From the NCBI GenBank assembly GCA_023260735.1, contig JALQUL010000076.1:1-10956 (forward strand): DNA of 10,956 nucleotides. The letters run 5' to 3'. Within the stretch, counting starts at the first letter, position 1, and each line of letters begins with the position of its first letter. This DNA is from Limnohabitans sp. Lineage in GTDB: Bacteria > Pseudomonadota > Gammaproteobacteria > Burkholderiales > Burkholderiaceae_C. Below, piece by piece: positions 5,560 to 10,956 of the stretch. Position numbers and translations under genes: made by a program. Below the pieces are notes generated by a model that made no database searches, had not been told where the DNA came from, and worked only from the letters and a program-made list of their open reading frames with translations.

Positions 5560-8500
5560 CAAAATTTATGTGGCGATGCCCCCTTAAACAATATTGTGGT
5601 TTGTAATGGTTCTGGCTCTCCTGGTACTAACACCTCACCGTATCCCAACATCATTTATACAGACCCTGTTTTTCTAACCATTGATGGCAGCACTACCCCC
5701 ATCATCCTTAATGGTATTGTTTCTGTTTATTCTGAAGGTACATTTCCTGTTTCTATTGATTTAAAAGGTAAAGTCACTCAGGCACTTGAATATACCAGTC
5801 GCTCAGTCGCCATCGGACAATATGAAAGTTACCAAGTTCCTCACTCGATTAAAATTAGTATTGGACCAGAGGTCACTCTCAATAACAACTACCTCAGTCC
5901 TACAGGCGTTTTTTATAATGTTGCGGCAAAAGTTGATAATAACCAGATAGATATTAATTCCAATGGAAAAATTACCTCTTTAGCCAATAATCCAATTGAA
6001 GCAATTACGTCACCTATGTTTCATGCAGGTATTTTAGCTTTTGACCCAACGGGTGGTTCCAATAGTAAAATTAGCGTAGTAAACAGTGGAAATATTTTTA
6101 TTACTAGCGAAGGGGGTAAAGGTGGCAAATCGGCTGGAATTTTTGCGCTTGCTGAAGGTTTAGGTAGCCCCAATGTAGTTAACCTAGAAAACTCGGGCTC
6201 TGTTACGGTTAACAACACGGCTGGTATCAGCACTTTAACGGGTTCAGGACTTTGGGCTACCAATACAAGTACAGGGGGGTTATCTGTCAATAACACTGGC
6301 CTTATTACAGGCAAAGGCGACTGGAAAAACTTATTTTATGGAATATATGCTTCTGCCTATAACGGCGATGTTGAAGTTAACACTGGAAACATTAATCTCA
6401 ACACTTTAGGACCCAATCGTGGTGTTGAAGCAAAAAGCGCAAAAAAAGTGACAGTTAATGTTACGGGTAATATTTATGCATTAGGAGAAAAAACCACCAG
6501 TATTGGGGTCTTTATCGAGCCTGTCACGATTAATAATGTTGCCCTTGGTTCCTACGAAATAAATGTATCGGCTGGCAAAACCATTCTCTCCAACGGAATG
6601 AGCATTGGCGTGAACTCTCCAAACGGTGGAGTTATTCACTTAGCAAGTAATTCCAAAATTGATAATTACGATCATAGCCCTGAAAACTATGCTATTTATA
6701 CATCGGTTGGTAAAGATATTATTAACAGCCAGGCCTTAATTACGGGCATTGTGGACACCAATGCTGGTGACGATAAAATAAATTTTTCTGCAGGTGCTTT
6801 AAACGGTAGTGTTTCAATGGGGGCTGGTGACGATCAGTTACTTATATCTGGTTCATTTAACTCTAGTAATGTTAGCTTATTCGATGGCCAAACAGGTGAC
6901 GATACCTTAGAGTTCAGAGGTGTATCTGCCAATTTTTATGGCTCTAGAATTACAAATTGGGAGTCAATTAAATTAACCAATAATGCTACCTTAACATTCT
7001 CTGGCGGGGAGTTAACACTTGACACCTCATCATTTTCAGATGGAATAGAAAGGGGTTTGTTAATTGACTCATCTAGTACAGTTAATATTTCCAATAGTTT
7101 TGCTTTGAACTCGCCAGTAAATAATGCGGGCACTATTAATTTGAGAAGTAAAACAATAGGCAAAACTTTTACTATTAATGGTAATTACACCGGTTCAAAC
7201 GGAGTTCTATTGCTGAATGCAAAGCTAAATGGTGATGAAAATAGCATTACCGACAAACTAGTGGTGAACGGCAATACTGCAGGCTCAACAGTTGTTAACG
7301 TGAACAATATTTTAGGTAAGGGTGGGAAAACCACAAATGGGGTCCAGATTATTGAAGTATCTGGTCATTCAAATGGTGTTTTTTCCCTTAATGAGCCGGT
7401 TCAAGCGGGTAGCTGGGAATATATTCTAAACAAAAAAGGCAATAATTGGTTTCTAGAAAGTAGTTATTATCCAGAGGGTGAAAAAAAGGATTTTTCTTTT
7501 GGTAAACCATTTAATGATAGTTCAGATCAGCAAGAGTCCACATCTTCTAGTACGGGCTCCCCTAGTTCTAAGAACGGGCAGACTCCCAGAATTTATCGAC
7601 CTGGTGTTTCTGCTTATGTAGTAGCGCAAAATTTAAATAATGAAATTTTAAGTTTAAGTGCTGGTACACTTCAGAGCAGACTGGGTGAGCAATACAACTC
7701 TCAGGTAGCTGCTTGTTTACCAGGCTCCGAAAACGATTCTGCATTATTTGCAAAAAACTTGGCGTGGGGTCGTTATTCTATTTCATCCCTCAAATTATCG
7801 GGTCTCAATCAGTTTGAACTCGAATCTGATATTTCTTTGCTGCAGTTAGGCACTGATTTGTCGCGTGCAATTAATCCTCAAGATTTAAGTCGACGTCAAG
7901 TGGGAGTATTTGTGAATTTAGGTGCATCAGAATCAGACGTTGGTAATAGAGCCCGAGAGTTAGCTAAATTAGCAGTTATTACAGGTGAAATAAACAGCCG
8001 TCAAATTGGTATTGGCTCGTATTTAACGCATTACACTAAAAATGGTGAGTATATTAATTGGGTCGGACAAGTCAACCAAAATAGCTCTGACTACACCGAC
8101 ATTTATCAAGGACGTTCTCAACAAAAATCCTATTCTGTTGGAACCTCTCTCGATTGGGGAAAACCTCAAAAATTGGGTCAATCTAAATGGTTATTCGAGC
8201 CGCAGGCTCAAGCTCAGTATCATTTTACTTCTCACTCGGGATTTAAAGATTCTGTTTCAAACATAGAAGCTTATTTTTCTCATAGTGCAAAAATTAGACT
8301 AGGGGGTAGATTAACCTGGAACTCCACACCAGAATTACCCACATCAGAAAAAGACAGTATTCAACAAAATACCTTTTACACCACTGTTTCTGTCGCCAAA
8401 GAAATTTTAAGCAATTCGTCAGTCAATATTGGTGGCACTAAGGTACTTGACGAATTATCTGACAGTCCTTGGTTAGAAGTGGGCCTTGGAGGTCAAATTC

Positions 8501-8610
8501 CAATATTTGAAAACGCCTATATTTTTGGACAAATTCAAGCACAAAAGAACCTAGGTGGTTCCAAGCGTTCAGCTTTATCTAGCCACTTTGGTTTCCGGTA
8601 TAACTGGTAA
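5350..8610 (+). CDS. Autotransporter (type Va secretion) with ESPR and adhesin-like passenger
   Basis: A 1086-residue surface or secreted protein that carries its own outer-membrane translocator. It opens with an extended signal peptide region (MNKIYSSVWNESLGAWVAVS), then a basic segment and a hydrophobic core (about 51-65), with likely cleavage after SFS (68-70). The passenger (about 71-720) is rich in Asn, Ser, Thr, Gly and Val, with repeated NSGN and NTG turns typical of a right-handed beta-helix. It holds three GDD motifs (474-475, 494-495, 517-518) resembling calcium-binding repeats. A Ser-rich linker (723-745) leads to RPGVSAYVVAQ (750-760) and the barrel (about 800-1086), which ends with an aromatic residue (NW), as these barrels need for outer-membrane insertion. 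No catalytic motif is seen in the passenger, so adhesin or biofilm factor is the best guess. No Shine-Dalgarno precedes the ATG, yet the ESPR fixes this start. Confidence 0.95.
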   Translation: MNKIYSSVWNESLGAWVAVSEIVKGHPKSQSIGVVKVARNARLVNWPIDYLFKVSGIFLACFTFLQPSFSQNLCGDAPLNNIVVCNGSGSPGTNTSPYPNIIYTDPVFLTIDGSTTPIILNGIVSVYSEGTFPVSIDLKGKVTQALEYTSRSVAIGQYESYQVPHSIKISIGPEVTLNNNYLSPTGVFYNVAAKVDNNQIDINSNGKITSLANNPIEAITSPMFHAGILAFDPTGGSNSKISVVNSGNIFITSEGGKGGKSAGIFALAEGLGSPNVVNLENSGSVTVNNTAGISTLTGSGLWATNTSTGGLSVNNTGLITGKGDWKNLFYGIYASAYNGDVEVNTGNINLNTLGPNRGVEAKSAKKVTVNVTGNIYALGEKTTSIGVFIEPVTINNVALGSYEINVSAGKTILSNGMSIGVNSPNGGVIHLASNSKIDNYDHSPENYAIYTSVGKDIINSQALITGIVDTNAGDDKINFSAGALNGSVSMGAGDDQLLISGSFNSSNVSLFDGQTGDDTLEFRGVSANFYGSRITNWESIKLTNNATLTFSGGELTLDTSSFSDGIERGLLIDSSSTVNISNSFALNSPVNNAGTINLRSKTIGKTFTINGNYTGSNGVLLLNAKLNGDENSITDKLVVNGNTAGSTVVNVNNILGKGGKTTNGVQIIEVSGHSNGVFSLNEPVQAGSWEYILNKKGNNWFLESSYYPEGEKKDFSFGKPFNDSSDQQESTSSSTGSPSSKNGQTPRIYRPGVSAYVVAQNLNNEILSLSAGTLQSRLGEQYNSQVAACLPGSENDSALFAKNLAWGRYSISSLKLSGLNQFELESDISLLQLGTDLSRAINPQDLSRRQVGVFVNLGASESDVGNRARELAKLAVITGEINSRQIGIGSYLTHYTKNGEYINWVGQVNQNSSDYTDIYQGRSQQKSYSVGTSLDWGKPQKLGQSKWLFEPQAQAQYHFTSHSGFKDSVSNIEAYFSHSAKIRLGGRLTWNSTPELPTSEKDSIQQNTFYTTVSVAKEILSNSSVNIGGTKVLDELSDSPWLEVGLGGQIPIFENAYIFGQIQAQKNLGGSKRSALSSHFGFRYNW
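6763..6903 (+). repeat. Protein repeat: AGDD/TGDD motifs in the autotransporter passenger
   Basis: AGDD at residues 472-475 and 492-495, and TGDD at 515-518, with glycine-rich spacers of similar pattern between them. The first two copies are exactly 20 residues apart, and the third follows after 23. They resemble the GGxGxD nonapeptides of RTX proteins in having Gly-Asp-Asp followed by a short hydrophobic strand, but are more widely spaced and not canonical. Calcium binding is inference. Confidence 0.6.
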
Positions 8611-8649
8611 TTTTTCAAGCTTATTACCTAACACTAAGCCACTTGCTAT

Positions 8650-8669
8650 CAACTTAAAAAAGTTGTTTT
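8650..8669 (+). terminator. Candidate terminator of the autotransporter gene
   Basis: CAACTT (8650-8655) and AAGTTG (8660-8665) form a six-base stem around AAAA, followed directly by TTTT. It lies 40 bases after the stop codon. The stem is short with only two G-C pairs, so efficiency may be modest. Confidence 0.5.
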
Positions 8670-8761
8670 AGGTGTGTAATTAAAAGCTATATCGACTAGG
8701 TAAAGTTAATCAAAATAAGTATATCTTCAAGTATTATTCAGGTTTATTATGATGAGCTAGA

Positions 8762-8778
8762 AGTTCAAAAACTGAACT
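8762..8778. repeat. Inverted repeat AGTTCA-n5-TGAACT
   Basis: Perfect six-base arms around AAAAC in the gap before the patatin gene, about 90 bases ahead of its start. It may be an operator; there is no T-run, so a terminator is unlikely. Confidence 0.3.
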
Positions 8779-8868
8779 GATGCAATCATATCAACTACGT
8801 AATATCATAATGGTTATTGGTTGATAAATCTAATGTGCTCACTCTTTTCCATTTAAAGTAGGTATATC

Positions 8869-9768
8869 TTGAGTTCTCTACATCACTGTGTTCTTTCGCT
8901 AGTTTCGCAAATTCGGTATTTATTTTTATTGAGTGTTTGGCTTTTATTGGCTGGTTGTGCTACTACTGCAACTAATACGACCATCAGCAAAGCGGTTAAG
9001 CCAAAAATTGGTTTAGCATTGGGGGGCGGTGCAGCACGCGGTTTTGCTCATGTCGGGGTAATTCAGGTGTTAGAAGAGGCAGGTATTAAACCCGATTTAG
9101 TGGTGGGTACTTCGGCAGGGAGTGTAGTAGCTGCTTTGTACGCCAGTGGTAAAACAGGACCACAACTTTTACATGTAGCACAAACCATGGAAGAGTCGGC
9201 TTTTACTGACTGGATGTTACCAGGTTTTAATCGAGGTGTGATTAAAGGTGAGGCTTTAGCCAAGTACATTAATGCTCAAGTAGGCGGTTTACCCATTGAA
9301 AAAATGAATATACCTTTGGGAGTGGTGGCGACCGATTTGCACTCTGGAGAGCCTATACTTTTTAGAAGAGGCGATACTGGAACTGCAGTACGCGCTTCAA
9401 GTGCAGTTCCAGCTGTTTTTCAACCCGTTACTATTGGCGGTCATGAATATGTAGATGGAGGCTTAGTATCACCAGTGCCGGTTCGTTTTGCCAAGGCTAT
9501 GGGCGCTGATTTTGTAATAGCGGTTGATATCTCCAGTGACCCAGTAGGAAACTCTGCCAACTCAAGTACACAAATTTTGTTACAAACCTTTGCCATTATG
9601 GGCAAAAGCATTAATAGTTTTGAAATGAAAACAGCAGATATTCCAGTGAGGCCGATATTGCCAGGTGTAGGAAGTGCAGACTTTGCTTCTAGGGCTAAAT
9701 CAATTCAAGCGGGTAGGGCGGCTATGCTAGCGGCCTTGCCGCAATTAAAAGCAAAATTGGCCAACTAG
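8869..9768 (+). CDS. Patatin-like phospholipase, lipoprotein (RssA-like)
   Basis: Predicted serine lipid acyl hydrolase anchored in the envelope. The 299-residue product starts with a lipoprotein signal whose lipobox LAGC places the lipidated cysteine at C30. The patatin domain follows: oxyanion loop GGGAARG (52-58), nucleophile elbow GTSAG with S82, and the DGG motif with D196 completing the Ser-Asp dyad. VRASSAVPAVFQP (174-186) is also typical of the family. Length and order match bacterial RssA/NTE-type proteins, but E. coli RssA lacks the lipobox. The start is TTG at 8869: an in-frame TAA at 8854 excludes anything further upstream, AGTAGG (8857-8862) is well spaced, and no internal ATG keeps the lipobox. 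The substrate is unknown; membrane phospholipid turnover is inferred. It follows the autotransporter after 258 bp that include a terminator candidate, so it is probably separately transcribed. Confidence 0.93.
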   Translation: MSSLHHCVLSLVSQIRYLFLLSVWLLLAGCATTATNTTISKAVKPKIGLALGGGAARGFAHVGVIQVLEEAGIKPDLVVGTSAGSVVAALYASGKTGPQLLHVAQTMEESAFTDWMLPGFNRGVIKGEALAKYINAQVGGLPIEKMNIPLGVVATDLHSGEPILFRRGDTGTAVRASSAVPAVFQPVTIGGHEYVDGGLVSPVPVRFAKAMGADFVIAVDISSDPVGNSANSSTQILLQTFAIMGKSINSFEMKTADIPVRPILPGVGSADFASRAKSIQAGRAAMLAALPQLKAKLAN

Positions 9769-9795
9769 CTTCATTTCAAAAGATTAAAAACGTTT

Positions 9796-10173
9796 TTATT
9801 GTTGACTAGTTTTTAGTAACTCAACAAAGTCTGCATTACGTTGTTGAGTTATCCTTTCTTGGCAGCTAGAAAAAACTAATCCTGCTAAAGAGCCACCTTT
9901 AAACTCATCGGATTCATATTCACACTGAGCATCTTTGTACTTCAGCCAAAGTTGTTGGGTTCGTTTGAGACTATTTTTTCGGTCAGGCTCAAGAGTAGCC
10001 ATTAATTCTTTATACAGTTTATTAAGTTGAGCATCAGCCTTTTTAAAGTCTAAATGAGCACATTCATTCATGTCAATTTGAGTTTGTGCGTTCTTGCAAT
10101 CTAGCGCAGCAAAAGAAAGTGTTGATGCGAAGAATAAGATGCATCCTATAATAGAAAGCTTGGTTATTTTCAT
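9796..10173 (-). CDS. DUF1311 / LprI-like secreted protein
   Basis: A 125-residue exported protein with a signal peptide (MKITKLSIIGCILFFASTLS) and likely cleavage after SFA (20-22). The mature part has the DUF1311/LprI pattern: C26 with AQTQIDMNEC (29-38), LNKLYKELM (50-58), an LKRTQQLWLKYKDAQC stretch (69-84), GGS (93-95), and C104 followed by ERITQQR. Four cysteines in the mature protein (C26, C38, C84, C104) fit two disulfides, so it should act in the periplasm. LprI of Mycobacterium inhibits lysozyme; whether this one does is not known. No clear Shine-Dalgarno precedes the ATG at 10173. It converges with the patatin gene across a 27-bp gap and lies downstream of the hydrolase gene on the same strand after 132 bp, so it may have its own promoter. 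Confidence 0.88.
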   Translation of the reverse strand: MKITKLSIIGCILFFASTLSFAALDCKNAQTQIDMNECAHLDFKKADAQLNKLYKELMATLEPDRKNSLKRTQQLWLKYKDAQCEYESDEFKGGSLAGLVFSSCQERITQQRNADFVELLKTSQQ

Positions 10174-10288
10174 AAAAAATCAAAAAAATTAGAAATACCC
10201 CACTACGCCTTAATAAATCTATTCAAATGAGCAAGCCATCAAATATTTATATAGTAGCAATTGTGTCGCTAGGGCCCAAACAATCAGC

Positions 10289-10314
10289 TTAGGCCTACTC
10301 AAAGTTTAGCCTAA
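10289..10314 (-). repeat. Inverted repeat at the end of the CocE-like gene
   Basis: TTAGGC (10289-10294) and GCCTAA (10309-10314) flank 14 bases and overlap the stop codon of the hydrolase gene. Flanking CAAT/ATTG can add to the stem across a four-base bulge. No T-run follows on the minus strand, so terminator function is doubtful. Confidence 0.3.
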
Positions 10315-10956
10315 TTGTCTCTTCACTTTCTTATTCCACTCTTTAGAATAAATTAATTTGTCGCTCTCATAAGCCTCAAGCCTCCCAGTAATATGCCAAT
10401 GGGTTTTGGTGGCTGTCATTTTCGAAAAAGTTTCGGTTCTAACACGCCAGTCACCTCTGGCATTTTCTTCGGTCCAATGGCATTCTTGCATCGCGGACAA
10501 GGGGTCATTAGGCATAATCGAATATTTTTCACGTCCACAGCTAGCGTATTCAAGACCGTGTTCATCAATTACATAGCGACCAAAGTTGTCGTTGATTTTT
10601 AAAACTGTTTCACCTGTCGCTTGGTTAATTTCTACCGTTCTGCTGTTGCTTGGTTTTTCAAGTTCGGTTAATTTAACTGGTTTAGCCGACTGTGCTGGCG
10701 CAAATTCAGGCGCTACTTCATTTTTTTCTTGTAACCTAATAGGTAAATCTATGCTACTTTTTGCTAAGGCAATTTTTAAAGTAGCAGCTTCTGGGCTTGG
10801 CCAAATTAACGGCCAATAAGCAGTCGAAATAGAGACTCTTAATTGACAGCCAGCAGGTATTGCAACAGCGGTATCGTCTAGGGCAATTCTCACTTTATAG
10901 GTTTTGCCGGGCTCTAAGGCTTGTGGGTTTTCATGACTATTTTGGTGACATAAATT
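10306..10956 (-). CDS. CocE/NonD-family hydrolase, C-terminal part (5' end outside window)
   Basis: Only the last 216 residues are in the window. The frame stays open through 10956, so the gene continues past the edge. A GTG at 10893 could be mistaken for a start but lies inside the conserved sequence YKVRIALDDTA. The visible part is the C-terminal beta-sandwich domain of X-Pro dipeptidyl-peptidase/CocE-type serine hydrolases: CHQNSHENP near the edge, LEPGKTYKVRIALDDTA, PAGCQLRVSISTAYWPLIWP, then a long tail with NARGDWRVRTET and RLEAYESD. The catalytic Ser-Asp-His domain would lie upstream and cannot be checked. Such enzymes usually run to 600-700 residues and hydrolyse esters or peptide bonds; the substrate is unknown. 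In many relatives the position of C in PAGC is histidine (PAGH), a minor difference. Confidence 0.9.
   Translation of the reverse strand, partial: NLCHQNSHENPQALEPGKTYKVRIALDDTAVAIPAGCQLRVSISTAYWPLIWPSPEAATLKIALAKSSIDLPIRLQEKNEVAPEFAPAQSAKPVKLTELEKPSNSRTVEINQATGETVLKINDNFGRYVIDEHGLEYASCGREKYSIMPNDPLSAMQECHWTEENARGDWRVRTETFSKMTATKTHWHITGRLEAYESDKLIYSKEWNKKVKRQLG

Noticed and set aside
6021..6314. Minus-strand open frame within the autotransporter
   Set aside because: Proline- and valine-rich antisense shadow of the repetitive passenger, with no ribosome binding site or family resemblance.
9763..9814. AACTAG/CTAGTT with an inner TAAAAACGTTTTTA palindrome as a terminator between the converging patatin and LprI-like genes
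   Set aside because: The outer loop is too long, the inner palindrome has no loop and almost no G-C pairs; it also runs into the LprI-like coding region.
10393..10819. Two overlapping plus-strand open frames opposite the CocE-like gene
   Set aside because: They lie opposite clearly conserved coding sequence and show no recognisable protein features of their own.
10891..10893. GTG as the start of a complete 195-residue gene
   Set aside because: The frame is open to the window edge and the residues before it match the conserved CocE-family C-terminal domain, so the gene is cut by the window.

Overview
The window looks like chromosome of a low-GC betaproteobacterium, probably in the Burkholderiales. 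The primase reads most like burkholderial DnaG, the short-chain dehydrogenase is the HSD10-like form common in that order, and an autotransporter carries the extended signal peptide (ESPR) typical of beta- and gammaproteobacteria. Coding regions are visibly AT-rich and the main intergenic region is more so. Genus is not resolved; this assignment is inference from protein resemblance.

Layout. Positions 1-2454 (minus strand) hold a 97-residue gene of unknown function followed by dnaG, probably one transcript. At 2621-2803 (plus) lies a small gene for a putative 60-residue exported peptide. It converges on a short-chain dehydrogenase at 2838-3614 (minus), with a bidirectional hairpin terminator between them. 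The dehydrogenase has its own promoter, overlapped by a 24-bp perfect palindrome that looks like an operator. Upstream of it is a proline iminopeptidase (3738-4739, minus). A very AT-rich 610-bp intergenic region separates the peptidase from a divergent autotransporter adhesin-like gene (5350-8610, plus). Next comes a patatin-like lipoprotein with a TTG start (8869-9768, plus). Two minus-strand genes finish the window: a DUF1311/LprI-like secreted protein (9796-10173) and the C-terminal third of a CocE/NonD-type hydrolase (10306 to the window edge).

Function. This is mainly core metabolism and information processing (replication priming, acyl-CoA or branched-chain amino acid oxidation, peptide breakdown), plus four envelope or exported products: the autotransporter, the patatin lipoprotein, the LprI-like protein and the small peptide. 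I see no phage, insertion sequence, CRISPR array, tRNA or rRNA, and no multi-gene system that is clearly new. The points most worth a second look are the palindromic operator of the dehydrogenase, the calcium-binding-like GDD repeats inside the autotransporter passenger, the small exported peptide gene with its own terminator, and the unrecognised gene ahead of dnaG.
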